Source: Siphonodentalium dalli (taxonomy: Eukaryota; Mollusca; Scaphopoda; Gadilida; Siphonodentaliidae). Taken from it: 64,000 nucleotides of DNA. The notes under the pieces were generated by a model that searched no databases, was not told the origin of the DNA, and worked only from the letters and a program-made list of their open reading frames with translations. The stretch covers positions 199,726,978 through 199,790,977 of the forward strand of contig CP136066.1 in assembly GCA_032622095.1 (NCBI GenBank). Reading direction: 5' to 3'. Of this stretch, positions 11,851 through 23,862 are shown piece after piece (the first letter of the stretch is position 1; every line of letters starts with the position of its first letter). The translations under genes were made by a program, and so were the position numbers.

Positions 11851-12658
11851 TATCTATCATGTAACAATTAGGACCAGAATAAACTGGTTATTTCCAGATT
11901 ACAGGGCGCACTCAGTGTATAAAGCCTGTAGCAAACTTACAGAATTCACACTTAATGTGTCTACATTTGAAGGCGCTGTCCCAGTCAGGTCATTCAAAGT
12001 TGCATATAATATGCAAATACAAAATAATTCCGCATACAAAATGCACAAAATAGGCATATACTATACTGGTTCAAACTATGACTGATACCATTGCTCTAAT
12101 AAATTAGCAGCACAGGTCACCCGATCTAATTGAATGCATCTATAAATTCCGGGCTCAGAATAATCATTAAAGTGGCATGTAATATGCTGTATTATAAAAT
12201 TGGCACATATCGTGTACGACCATGGAAATGGTGCTACTGGCCTCGACATATCAGGCCATTCACATTTAAAATAGGCATATATTATGCCCATCTATGTATT
12301 ACGCCGTTCCCTGATGAAATTCCGCGTTATCACTATTATACTATAGTGAAAAAGTGAATCGAAACATATGATCAATCTATAGTATGACTATCCGAGCGAT
12401 GTAGGAACATGGAACACGGACCACTAATCTGTTGTTTGGTTGTTGGGTATATTTCACAATAAAAAAGTTCAAACATTTTGAAGGCGCTGTAACTGGCTCT
12501 AAAGTTAAAAAATATATGAAGTAACATCTCTTTCAAAATTCATGGAAAATATTAGGAACAATAGCTATTTTTTAGTGACCGAAGCTCCTGTTAACTCGTC
12601 TCTCTGTATCATTGTATCATTGTATTCATTTGAATCAACGGATAGTTCACGGCAGATA

Positions 12659-12873
12659 CAGTAATGCCCTAATTAATCGACTCCTTTAACCACAGCAGAA
12701 TTATGGGTAACTTTTCAGGATTTAGACGGAAATATGGCTTGTTGCCATTCATCGGAAAGCTCTCACCGAGAGCTTTCCAATGAATGGCAACAAGCCATAT
12801 TTCCGACTAAATCCTGAAAAGTTACCCATAATTCTGCTGTGGTCAAAGGAGTCGATTACTTAGGGCATTACTG
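12659..12873. mobile_element. Fold-back MITE H1, copy 1 (TA-flanked, mariner-like)
   Basis: It is an almost perfect hairpin of 215 bp: arms of about 105 bp beginning CAGTAATGCCCTAATTAATC and a loop near 12773-12781. It is flanked by TA on both sides. A sister copy is at 51692-51904. Terminal CAGTA...TACTG with TA duplication fits a Tc1/mariner-type MITE. A transcript would form a long double-stranded hairpin. Confidence 0.8.
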
Positions 12874-13357
12874 TATATGACATATTCGATTGCCGGACCT
12901 ATGGATGTCATTGTATTTAATGTTTATTATATGCGGTGACATTAGTGGACAAAACACCACAGCCAGATGGTAAGATAGGACGTTAATGCCTCAACGTGAA
13001 TTACACAACTAGTATGTAGTACACCAAACCACAGAATGAGGACGCTTCACTTAATAATTGAATGAATTTATAATTGTGACTAATTATCAGTGTGTATCCG
13101 TGTGAACTTTTGACAAAACTTGCTCAGCTTTGTAACAGGAAGTCGTTAGTTTTTTGGAGGAAATACAATGACATTTGAGTGTGTTTTCAGTTGCCATTTG
13201 TTCTAAATATAACTCCACGTATTTGGGTTGAAATTTACTGGAACAATTGCCCATATATAATTGAGATTTGACCATTGTTTTTCGTTGCACCGCATCCATT
13301 ATTTTTCTCAAGTGTTTCGGTCACGCGGTATATTAATATTAAGACCTGCGTACTCAC

Positions 13358-13424
13358 CCGCAATCCACAGGGCTGTCACCAGCACAAACACCACGCATGC
13401 ACTCAGTCTGGTTATCTGATGATT
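13358..13424 (-). CDS. Gene 1 leader exon: hydrophobic signal-peptide segment
   Basis: Reading leftwards from an acceptor ACTCTTTCAG, 22 codons give a hydrophobic stretch, SACVVFVLVTALWIAG, ending at a good donor GTGAGTACG in phase 1. This phase is the one needed for exon 7389-7532, and the join gives an AGA signal-peptidase-like site. No in-frame ATG lies in the exon, and an in-frame stop occurs shortly upstream, so the start codon must be in an earlier exon or this is not a coding exon. Gene 2 has its short leader exon at the matching place. Confidence 0.5.
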
Positions 13425-14059
13425 CTGAAAGAGTTTAAAGTTTGTTTTTATTATATATTCGGGTTAGAGAAGAAAATAGAAGACAGTTTCATATTCCCTT
13501 GCAAGCTATCGTAATGTTAAAAATCATCGCCGAAGATCCGATGGTAAGATCCGATGAACCGTTGTTGAGATATATTTATCAGGATGGAATGCCAAACTGA
13601 GTGTGTTCGTGTATTGGGATTTGTCCTTGTTTCACCTGCTATTCCCTGTATCACGGCGTTGTCTGTTTTGTTGGTGGGTGAAAGACAACACGAATGAGAA
13701 TTGACACTAGGAAATGACTTCGCGCCACGTAGAAACCACCGCTCCCGCTCGGCAACTGACGCATACCCTTCCTTTTCGTGAATCAATCGTGTCAATCTAA
13801 GTGCATACGTGTCATTCCGGACTCGAACCAGTGTTGCCATCGCTGGATGAATTATGGTGGCTTAATGCGCTATAAATTCAACGGAATTTCAATATCATCG
13901 AAGATCTACACTGTACAAAATAGGGGTTTCGAATCTCAACACATAATTAAACGCAATACCGTTGCAGTTTATACACGCGTCAATGCATTTATTTTTAAAT
14001 GGGATGTTTATTATCTAAACCTCACGTTTTTTGTTATTAAATTCCAAATGTTTAGAAAA

Positions 14060-15150
14060 TAAAATAATGCGTCTAAGGAATAACATAACATAACGGTAAC
14101 ATTGGATTTACGTTCTAAACATAATGACGTGTTTAATACCTAAACACCGCGTTTGTGTCATTAGAGCATTGACTGTTTAGAATATAAACACATTGCAATT
14201 AGGTTATAAACATGATAATGAATTCTGTTGATGTGTCGATTTGTTTAGGTTAAAACACATCCAGGCGTGTATTGCGTTGTTGTACTTTGTACACACATGG
14301 ACACGTTTATAAGGCAAAATATATTTATAAAACGAAATTTGTTTATTCATTTCAACATAGTATGACAACTAACATATGTGCAATGGCGATAGACATGAAA
14401 AATGAAAGGGAACATATGAAACTGTGCATAACGAATCTGATTAAAAAAAAAACATACTAAATGGATGGACTTACGCAATGTTATCCCATTTGGCAAAAAT
14501 AAAATAATCATCTTTCGGCGGAAAAAATGAATTAGGTTAACGAGATGACTTCTAATTTCCAACATGTTAATGTTTTATATATATGCTCTTTATCGCGAGA
14601 CGTACATGAATATACAAATATAGAATACACACATCATGTTTTGGGGTCATTGTACATGTATCTATAGCGTTCACTGCATATCACCTTAAATTCCACCTGT
14701 AGCTTTATTGCGTGTTTGCATGTATAATTGTATATATCAAATGTATCCGCGTGAACATGACAGAATGTAGCTTAAACGCATAGACTGAATTATTTACAAA
14801 CTGTCAGCAATATAGCAATTTTAATTGAACGCCGGTATGTCTCCACCAGGCGTATCATACCCCGGGTCATGCCATTTACAAACATCTAATATATCAGAGG
14901 TCTTTGATCAGTGATCGATGTGTCGAGGCTTAAGATTGGATAACGTGCACGTGAGCCATGGTTTCATCTTTAACAATGCATTTCCACTTCTTTCCCATTA
15001 ATAGCTCACATTGTTGAGGACAGTTAACTTCAGTTTGTTAACCAACGACAAATGGGAGAACATACAATTGGGGGAAATATAAAGCGTCCCTTGTTTTATG
15101 CTCGGACGATCGTTCTGTGTCAGTCATTTCCTAATATGATCAAATGAAGG
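14060..15150. other. No gene seen
   Basis: AT-rich sequence with several degenerate GTTTAGGTTATAAACA-like words. I see no splice-bounded coding exon, RNA gene or element boundary here. Confidence 0.4.
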
Positions 15151-15170
15151 GTGTTCATAGGGTATGCGGC

Positions 15171-15280
15171 TTATACGGACCCTGGCTCTTACGGACCCTG
15201 GCTCTTACGGACCCTGGCTTTTACGGACCACCGGCTGATACGGACCCTGGCTTATACGGACCCCGGCTCATACGGACCTC
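15171..15280 (+). repeat. Minisatellite, 16-bp unit
   Basis: TACGGACCCTGGCTCT and variants are repeated about six and a half times in direct order. It directly abuts the ~140-bp tandem repeat that follows. The ORF through it is a by-product of the repeat. Confidence 0.85.
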
Positions 15281-15287
15281 AATTAAA

Positions 15288-15665
15288 TATTCAATTTTCA
15301 AACTTATATTTATGAATTTAATATATAATTATGATTGTCTTTTTACACATATATCTCTATTAATTGAGAATTTCGGTGATTTGTTTGGTGATTTTCAAAC
15401 TTATATTTATGAATATAGCTGATTTTTTCAGTGATTTTCAAACTTATATTTATGAATTTAATATATAATTATGATTGTCATTTCACACATATATCTGTAT
15501 TAATTGAGAATTTTTGTGATTTTTTTGGTGATTTTCAAACTTATATTTAAGAATTTAACCGATTTTTTCGTTTTTTTTCAAACTTATATTTATGAATTTA
15601 ATATATAATTATGATTGTATTTTCACACATATATCTGTATTAATTGAGAATTTCGGTGATGTTCT
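15288..15665 (+). repeat. Tandem repeat, ~140-bp unit, three copies
   Basis: The block containing TTTTCAAACTTATATTTATG, ATAATTATGATTGT, CACATATATCT and ATTAATTGAGAATTT recurs with a period of about 140 bp. Shorter extra half units lie between copies. It is noncoding and AT-rich. Confidence 0.75.
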
Positions 15666-16194
15666 GGCTTGAAAAAGCATTTATTGAATTGCGTTAATTA
15701 ATCTCTTCAGCGTTGCATATTCATTTTGCCGTGCATATTCTGGTATGCAGTAATGTTTTTTTTCTGTGACGAATTCACGTGAAACATAGCAAGTAAACTT
15801 GGCAGTGTATGAGCGTACCCTAAAACTAAATATTGTTTAGAAATGAACACCGCCACGTCTCTGCTTATATATAGTGGTTGCAAATATACTGTGAATTCAA
15901 AGAAACCAAGCCGAACGCCATTGCAGACGCGATCATATGTTACCCAAGACTAGTGTATGGAGGGGGTCTACGTTAATAACACAGGATACTAGCGGGCGTT
16001 GCTCGTCGTATAACCATCGCATTGTACGGTTATATACCCAGTGTTTGCGATTTGGCGACGGTTTCACAGTTTACTTATTAATCTACTTATGACGAGTAAA
16101 CTCGACGCTCTGGAGATATATAATGACATGAACCAACAAACTTGCTTACATATTAAATCTTTGAATAAGCACACGTGTTACCACCAAACGTATC

Positions 16195-16670
16195 GTGTTC
16201 CGTGCCAAATATAATGCAAACATGGAAACATTTACATACGCGGGACTGTCAGGGCAGGAGTGTTTAAAACTCAACGTTCTGGGATATCATGACATCATTG
16301 ATATATTGGCGTTTATTTCGCCTTTGTTTCAAGTTTCAAGTTTATTTCTAACGTCTCTCCTTATCAAACTTGACATAAGAGACATTTCACATATAATACA
16401 AGTAATAGTATATGTGACGATATTCATTCATTCATTCGATTCAGAATTACTAAAGTTATCATCCGGAAAAGAATATTGAGTGCAAATTCCATCAAAAAAA
16501 GCAATAACTTGACCTGTATTTTGTGCTAGTAAACCCACATACCAAATTTAATTCCATTCAATGTGGACTATCTAAAGTTATCAGCCGGAAACAAAAAGCG
16601 GACGAATAGACGGACGGACATACCAGTAACACAATACGTCCCGTTTAAAAACAAAAACGGGCTATAAAAA
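16195..16670 (+). repeat. Interspersed repeat with GGACGGAC motif and CGGGCTATAAAAA end
   Basis: The right part has CCAAATTTAATTCCATTCAA, a CGGACGAATAGACGGACGGA stretch and an inverted CCCGTTTAAA/AAACGGGC stem followed by TATAAAAATAA. This arrangement resembles common interspersed repeats of molluscs. I infer a SINE or LINE tail; no Pol III boxes are clear. Confidence 0.35.
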
Positions 16671-16989
16671 TAATTAACTTTTGGCAAAACTATTTCCATT
16701 TGACACAAGTTTTGGCAATTCACTTTATAAATTTCTCAAGAAAATTGGATAATATTTGACAGTCAATGCTATTCATTTCACGAAACTTAATTAATTGTAT
16801 TATTATAAGGTTAGGAAAAGTTAACACTTCTATCAGTGTTCTCTTTGTTTCGATGTGCCCTTCTGGTGAAGCAACCCTTCTACAATTTCATTATTCGGTT
16901 GTTGGTTTATTGTTCTATGATATACCAAAGTATAGAGTCAAGACTTATTGATAATTAACTACTTTCCTATCGGTTCAACAGGCGTTTAA

Positions 16990-17385
16990 ACAGAGATTGT
17001 CCAAATATGCAACATATCCTCGTGAAAATAGGTTCACAGTGAACCTAATATGCACATAGGTTCACAGTGAACCTAATATGCACATAGGTTCATATTGGAC
17101 TTATTTGATTCTGACATTAGCCACATGTGCACTTATACCCGTTATTTCGTTGGATCGCGCGGGCCACAATGGAACTGCATTATAATTCCAGCCTGTTCTT
17201 GTGGAAATAAGCACAATGCGGGATTATTTCATATTGAAATTGTCCAATGTAGGGTTGTTTTGATAACCAGCGGTTATGCCCATATAGGGCCTATTCCACA
17301 TCTAACTAAAGCTTATTTATGTCACATGGATACGTTAACTATGAGCCTATTTCCATGAGAGCAGGCTGAAATATAAGACTCTTGT
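16990..17385. repeat. R2 repeat fragment
   Basis: It contains tandem CACATAGGTTCACAGTGAAC words, GGATCGCGCGGGCCACAATG and GGAAATAAGCACAATGCGGG, all R2 hallmarks. The repeat is broken at its right end by the element at 17400-19036 and resumes at about 19045. Confidence 0.5.
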
Positions 17386-17399
17386 TGCAGAAACGTTTT

Positions 17400-19036
17400 G
17401 GCCGGATTCGTCATCTCAGGTTTGAACCTGGTCTACGTAAACCTCTAGGTTTAAATAGCCGTGAGTCAGATAAATCCGTCGTTTAAACCCGAGACCGCAG
17501 GTCTAAGTGACGCATTCGTCATCTCTGGTTTAAACCTGGTCCAACCAGACCAGTGGTTAAGCAGTAGTGTCTTAATCGTACTTTTCTAATGCGGACCGCC
17601 TCGTTTTATTGATTGCGAAAATCAATAATTACGACAGCGAGCATATTTTGATTGGAAATTTATATGCGAGAAGCGCCCACACCTATAAATCGTGTGGGGA
17701 TACGTTTTTATTAATTTCGTTTTATAAGCTTAAACCGGCAACTAAACCATCTAATTCGGCGGTCCAGCTAAACCAGCTTTACCGAGCCTAAACTTGAGAT
17801 GACGAATCCGTCTTTTCTTCATCGCGGTTTAGAATTGTCAAACAATCAGTCGACGGATGGCGACTGTCGACTGGTGTTATCATGTCACACTTTATTCATT
17901 CGCACGCGAATTTTGCTCAGATATAATATACATGTTCCTTCAATTTGATTTTTACAACTATCTTGTGGGGTTTTTTGTTTTGGCTTCTGGCAATCACAAA
18001 TACTGGTGTTTTCTACAAATTTATTTGAAGGCTGCAACGTTTTAATTTTGACACCAAAAATGATGCTACTGCATGACAGATATGCTATACACACAGTTTG
18101 CAATCCTAAACTTATATTGCTACATTCGTCAAATTTTATAACTTAATTTGATGTAGATCAATCATGCTACAAAGAGCTCTACTCTGGCTACGCCCATATA
18201 TGCTCGCGTAATATTCCCCCAGTTCAAAACCTGGGATTTTCTGCATGACGGGAAATTGAAAAAATGCAACGCATGTAATATATTTCTTTATTAAAAGCTG
18301 TCCCTCTGCGTGGTTGCCCACTTCCAACAGTTCAGATCCCACTTATGTTATGCACTCATAAGCAAATTTCCTTTACTTGACTGACCTCTTGGTCCAGGAT
18401 TGACTCGATTATGGGGCCTTTATTCAGCGTCAGAGGGGCCTGCGGCCCCTTTGTGCGATAGGAGTCTGCGACACCTTTGCACACATATGGTCATTTGAAC
18501 ATTTTAATTACAAAAAAAAACAATTATATTTAAAACAAACAAAAATATAAATTTTAATTTAAAATTTTGTTTTCTTATTTTTAAATCAAATTGTTTTAAT
18601 CTAACGCCGTTATACCATCCGGGTCACCACACAACCAAATGTTGTCTTTGCGGGTATAGCATCATGCAGAAAATCTGTCACAAACAAAGTAATGAACAGC
18701 GCGTGAAACCCGTGTTGAGAGACATGCCCTTTGTCAGATTGATTTAAACCCAGAAAGATATCGGATTAATGGTCCATGAGCGATACTTATTTCTCAATGA
18801 ATAATAATGATAATTTATGACATGTCAATAACCATTATATGGCCTGTCTTTTGGTCCGATTGCCAAGAGGGCAGTTTTACTGCATGCTCATGTCACCGAA
18901 CCCCGAGCTGTCAATTAGCTGGCAACTGAACGACAAAAACGCCCCCCCCCCCTTAGACCCGGTTTGGCTGGGCCGCCAATGTAGGTCTAAGTCAGGTTTA
19001 AACTCGGAGGTTTAAACTGGAGATAACGAATCCGGC
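17400..19036. mobile_element. 1.6-kb DNA element with GGCCGGATTCGTCATCTC ends
   Basis: The left end GGCCGGATTCGTCATCTCAG and the right end (inverted GGCCGGATTCGTTATCTCCA) match for about 30 bp. The subterminal parts hold several inverted GGTTTAAACCTGG-type words, and an inner partner (ACTTGAGATGACGAATCCG) sits near 17790, suggesting nested copies. The interior includes a simple C9-C10 run (about 18942-18951). No transposase was recognised. It splits an R2 repeat. Confidence 0.6.
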
Positions 19037-20319
19037 CATAGCATTTGGCAACTATTTCACTGTTCTCCAGAAAATAAGCTCATATAGAACTTATTTCAAA
19101 CACATACATAGGCCCATATAGGTAGGCATTATTTGATCAGTAGTACCGTCTACATGAACCTAAGTGGGACACGACCAAAACAGTCGTATATTATCTTATT
19201 TCATTTAGAAATAAGCTCACATGGGCATTATTTAATCTACGTTTTTTATCGACACGACTCAACAAATGCACGCGCGTTATAATGTGTTCTCACTGCGGCC
19301 CGCGCTACTCAACGGAATAACTGGTATAAGTAATATATTGGCTTATTTCAAAATAAAATAAGTCCAATATGAACCCATGTGAGTATTTAGGTCCTATATG
19401 AACCTATTTGCACGAAGATGTGTTCAGTATTTTCACTTTGCAAAGGTAAAGTTCGGGCCTGTCCTATTTTTTGGCGTTCAACATACTGATTTACAAAGTA
19501 TCTCACCATTTTTGTTCCAATGATGTTTCCTTGTGAAATGGAACCAACACTCCACAAAACAAAATAATCCGCAGAGCAATGAAGTTCGTACTGAGGGAAA
19601 CTAACATATCCTCCTTATGGCTTATCACCGCACCCTCAGCAGGATATTATCCACAAAAGAAAGGAAAAATAATAAACCCGCAACATTTCATGCGCGTTTA
19701 CAGTAAAACAATATATACCATGCGCGGGGCGGCTTCTGACGAACTCTTTATCCCGAACGTAGCGATGATCAAACGAAAAATCGACCTCTTTTGTGACATT
19801 TAACCACAAATCGCCATAAAAAATGTACCGCGGTATGGTAAAATCGTAATAAAATAACCCAAGTGAATGTTGTGAATGTAATTTGTTGTCTTTATATTTG
19901 CGCAGATCTGGGTAAATATGTCACATGTACTATTATTTCGAACGTAAATTGGGAAAGGTCGTCAATTGTTCGATATTGGAGTGGAGCGGGTATGGGTGTA
20001 TATTGAAAAATCGACGAGACTCATGATATATTGGTGCAGTATTTTTTGACAGTGGGTGTGACGCCTCACTGATGGATCGCTGCATGACTTATTTGTTCAC
20101 ATAACAACATTGCGACATTTATTTTGATTTGGATCATTGCTCATCAGAATATATAAAGAACAAACTGTCGCCATGCACGATCTTGTATCAAGTCAGGTCA
20201 AAGTCCAACATGTTTATGCACACACCACAGTAGCACCACACCACCTAACGATTCACGGCTTCTCAGTTCATGATCAAATGGAATGTCTCTCAGCGCACCA
20301 CATGTACATAAGCATGTAA

Positions 20320-20757
20320 CCCTTTCGTGACGTGATCTGAGCTGGTGCAGCATTAAATATCCTGTGCCAGTTAATTATGGCATAGGGAGACTCGCATATA
20401 TAAGGGATTGCACTGGCCGACAAGGTCAATTTAAACATTATTAGACACTGCATTATGTAATTTACGCGAAGCTCGGTATGTGAGACTCACCTATATATAA
20501 CTATAAGAGAATGCATTGGTCGACAAGGTCAATTTAAATATTGTTAAACCAAGCATTATGGTATATACGAGATAATCCGTATGTGAGACACATATATGAG
20601 AGAATGCACTGGATTATAAGGTCAAAGTAAATAGTGTTAGGCCAGCGCATTATGTTATATATATGCGAGGCTCCGTAATTGAGACTCAGACATATAAGAG
20701 AATGCATTGGCACAGGGTTTTCGCAAATTTCAGGAAGCTCCAGTCATGGAAGTGTTC
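20320..20757. mobile_element. Palindrome-core MITE, family V4, copy 1 (decayed)
   Basis: The left end TAACCCTTTCGTGACG and a right end holding GGAAGCTCCAGTCATGG match the V4 copy at 52723-53256. Inside are three or four tandem units of about 100 bp, each with GAGACTC...ATATATAAGAGAATGCA, TTGGYCGACAAGGTCAATTT and GCATTATG. These carry half-copies of the shared palindromic core. Confidence 0.5.
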
Positions 20758-21377
20758 TAATGACTGCAGGATTCTACGCTAACTTCTTTAGCAAACCTAT
20801 TTTACTATCCAGTATATGTTTTGTTATATTATTATATATGGAACAAGAAACGCTCTATTTTCTTTGGTATGAAATTTTATTTAATTTCATTTCGATATTT
20901 TAGAGAGAAACAAAATATTTTGTTAATGTTTTAAAAAGAAAATAATATCCTTTGGTATGTATAGGTCTAGTGTATATGTAATATTTGGCGTTCAACACTT
21001 ATCTTAGAAAAACAAAGCAGAACACGATGATGAGTTAACGTACCGCCCCCCCCCCATATTTATAAGGATATATTATATTTCTCGATTACTATCAAACATC
21101 GTTTAGCGGTGAAAATTAGCCAGTCGATAATCAGAATTTCGATTCAATCTGATCCATTTTGGAGATTTAGTGTTATGTTAAACATGTTGTGAGCGCTGTT
21201 CATATGCTAGCGAACGTTTTGTTTCTTATTCTTAAAATGAAAGGCCCGATTCGTATTATATATATTGATCGAAATTAGTATTACTCGTAATTGAAAAGCT
21301 CACTTGAAATAATTGTATTTGGAATATAGCTGCAGTGTGTAGGTATGTGGTCAATTGTTCACTCATTTATGCATTAA

Positions 21378-21852
21378 CCCTTTCAGTGCCAGGTCCGATT
21401 TTTGTATCATCCCATATACCCTGTGCCAATGCATTCTCTGATATATGCGAGTCGACTATAGGTCGCCTCGCATATATAAGAAAATGCATTGGCCTAACAA
21501 TTTTTCATCATTTGTTATTATTTTTTTTACAATTTTTTACAATTTTAATATTTTTTTCTTATATTCTTTAACAGACTTATTTTGTAGGTTTAGTGCCAGG
21601 GAATCTTACGTTTTTCATGGGCATCAAAATTATGACTATGAATACTTGGTGATAGTTTTGAGTTACAACATGCCCCTAAGGTTTTATCCAGTTTGTTTTT
21701 AAATTCGATATAGCGTGCTTAAGCATACCCAACAAAAATTCAACCCCCAAAAAAAAAAAAAAAAAAAAAGAGGTTATTTTTTAATTTTTTTAGGGCCGAT
21801 TTTACAGATCGTAAATTAAGGCCGATGAGATCGGCCCCTGGCACTGAAAGAG
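21378..21852. mobile_element. TTAA-flanked MITE, family V2, copy 1
   Basis: It is flanked by TTAA at 21374-21377 and 21853-21856. The ends begin CCCTTTCAGTGCCAGGTCCG; the right end is slightly decayed. One full copy of the shared core palindrome lies at 21418-21493. An A-rich run follows at about 21750-21769. TTAA target sites and CCC ends are the hallmark of piggyBac-type elements. It encodes no transposase. Confidence 0.75.
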
Positions 21853-21963
21853 TTAAACTGTTTTTATTTAACTATTATAGATACAAACATGCATTAAACT
21901 GATCTCTTGTGAGTTTTTTTTAATTCAATGATTGTAATTGCCCTCTGGTTTTACTCTGCTTAA

Positions 21964-22294
21964 CCCTTTCAGTGCCAGGCGCCGATATCATCTAGATAAA
22001 ACCTTAGGGGCATGTTATAACTCAAAACTAATAATTAGTAATAATTTTGATGCCCATGAAAAACGTAAGATTCCCTGGGACTAAACCTACAAAATAAGTA
22101 TGTTAAAGAATATAAGAAAAAATTATTAAAATTGTAAATAATTGTAAAAAATAATAACAAATGATGAACAATTGTTAGGCCAATGCATTCTCTTATATAT
22201 GCGATGCGACCTATGGTCGACTCTCATATATAAGAGAATGCATTGGCACATGGTATATGGGTTGATACAAAAATCGGACCTGGCACTGAAAGGG
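21964..22294. mobile_element. TTAA-flanked MITE, family V2, copy 2
   Basis: It is flanked by TTAA at 21960-21963 and 22295-22298. Terminal repeats begin CCCTTTCAGTGCCAGG. The core palindrome is at about 22180-22252. Relative to copy 1, 107 bp away, it lies in the opposite orientation, and the two share the segment with CATGAAAAACGTAAGATTCC (inverted). Confidence 0.8.
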
Positions 22295-22399
22295 TTAATA
22301 GGTGACCCATCACTCAGCTTATGTGTGTATTCCTGCTGACAATTGTTACATATGTAAATGGGTGATTGGCTGCACTGCATGTTTGCCTCTGATTAAAGT

Positions 22400-22790
22400 G
22401 ATGTGAAACACTGCGGTATGGTGATCAAATAGAAATGGAGAATGATCTTTCTCAAAGTAGTTATTTTTACAAATATTATACCCAACGTACATCGTCATTG
22501 TTATATATTAGTTAATTGCAGTGATTCTCGAAGGTGAAATCGTTTTCGTTAGTTTATGGCAGATCGTTAGTTATGGCAGATAGTTGCGTCCAGAATCTAA
22601 AAGTAAATATTTACAATTGAGGGTATAGTTCAGACGATGATTTCTATGGAGTGGTACGGTCAATTTGCTTGACATTGTCGGCGATGTTATTAAAATGCTA
22701 CATTCCTCCAGCTGACATGGCGCCTGAATGCCAACTTATCAGTTTCACACCCGAACAAGTCCATAATATGTCTGTAATAGCATATTTGAA
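22400..22790 (+). repeat. Dispersed repeat R1, copy 2 (left part)
   Basis: It matches 1-350 and 30720-31110, including ATAGAAATGGAGAATGATCT and AAGTAAATATTTACAATTGA. Further R1 pieces at 23800-23858 and 26588-26700 flank a 2.7-kb insertion, so one old R1 copy seems to have been split several times. Confidence 0.6.
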
Positions 22791-23477
22791 GAGATGATTC
22801 AACAATGATCAAATACCAAGAATTACCAACCTGAATACTTATCATGTTTTAGTGAGCTTTTTGATGATGTGTAACCTCAGTTTGACCAATGTACAAAATT
22901 AATGCATGTGCAATTTTATTTCACGCCATTCTGTGTTTGTCAACGTAATACCACCGGTGTATGTGTTAAGTCTACGGTATAGGCAAATACAGTGTATTTT
23001 GTATATACTGTAGTGTGTTAGGTATGACCGTTAAATACACGGTGTAATGTTTATTTCACATGCAGCATATTACCTGTGCTGCCGGTATAATATACCGTAA
23101 AATGTATGGCCTATACCGATATTCTACAGTGTAGTCTAATATGTAAGTATTACACCTTACATGCGGTACAACTTAATAGTAAGAACATGCGAAGGCAACA
23201 CATTTATTTACAAATTTGTCGTAAAATAACGGATATTTTTAACAGTGTTGCAATTGTTGTCCGCTTTTGTCATGTTCCTATCGCCAGAATAGTTGGCGAA
23301 TACATGATATGTTTACGTAAGGATTATAGAGGCATTGGATTGGAAGACTTATAGAAGTTATCACGAATATTTCGCACCAGACGGTTAGCTTTCTGTTTAC
23401 TGTAAAGAGTAAGAACAATCACTTTTATGTTCTTCGCGATGCAGTAAAAAATGACCAGCGATCGAAAGAGTGAATGC

Positions 23478-23627
23478 AAGTCTTGAAATAGGGTGTCTGT
23501 CATTTGCATAATGAGGTCCCCAGAGGGTGAATTTGGTGATGCTACCCCGCTATGCGGGGTAGCATAACTAAATCGACCCTCTGGGGACCTCATTCTGCAA
23601 ATGACAGGCACACTATTTCAAAGCTTG
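23478..23627. mobile_element. Fold-back MITE H2
   Basis: Arms of about 70 bp (AAATAGGGTGTCTGTCATTT, ATGAGGTCCCCAGAGGGTGA) close on CTACCCCGCTATGCGGGGTA. Related, more diverged halves are at 44085-44165 and 44391-44470. It has no coding content. Confidence 0.7.
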
Positions 23628-23862
23628 AGTGAATGCAATTAATATATCTAGAATATCCACATTTAGGGTTCGTTCATAAATGACACGTTGGCTTGGTATG
23701 TTTTGAAGACATTTCGTAACAGAAAATCCTGGTGCTAGAATATGAACGACAACATGCGTCTATAATGAATCTTTACTTTCAGCAGGTTGTTTACAACAAA
23801 CAACAGTCATTTGCACTGCATGCGACAGAAAAGAGCGTTTCCTGTTAGTCTATTCCTGGTAC

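Larger units (their letters stand above)
2053..13424 (-). other. Gene 1 locus: EB/EGF-like membrane-protein paralogue, 5' part
   Basis: Three minus-strand exons fit together as the start of one gene: a hydrophobic leader exon (13424-13358), a single Cys-rich module (7532-7389) and a two-module exon (2355-2053). The leader ends in phase 1 and both Cys-rich exons are phase 1-1, so the reading frame is kept. The gene leaves the window at the left, so any stalk, membrane and tail exons are not visible. The plan matches gene 2 at 35569-62703, which is transcribed in the opposite direction, so the two are divergent paralogues. Introns are ~5.8 kb and ~5.0 kb and are full of repeats. The exon linkage is inferred from phase and order, not from transcript evidence. 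Confidence 0.6.

Noticed and set aside
13819-13829. Minus-strand GGTTCGAGTCC, a tRNA B-box match
   Set aside because: No A box, acceptor stem or cloverleaf could be laid out around it, so neither a tRNA nor a tRNA-derived SINE is supported.
13517-13840. 107-codon minus-strand ORF upstream of the gene 1 leader exon
   Set aside because: It would supply a start codon, but no donor in the phase needed by exon 13358-13424 was found; the composition does not look like a conserved protein.
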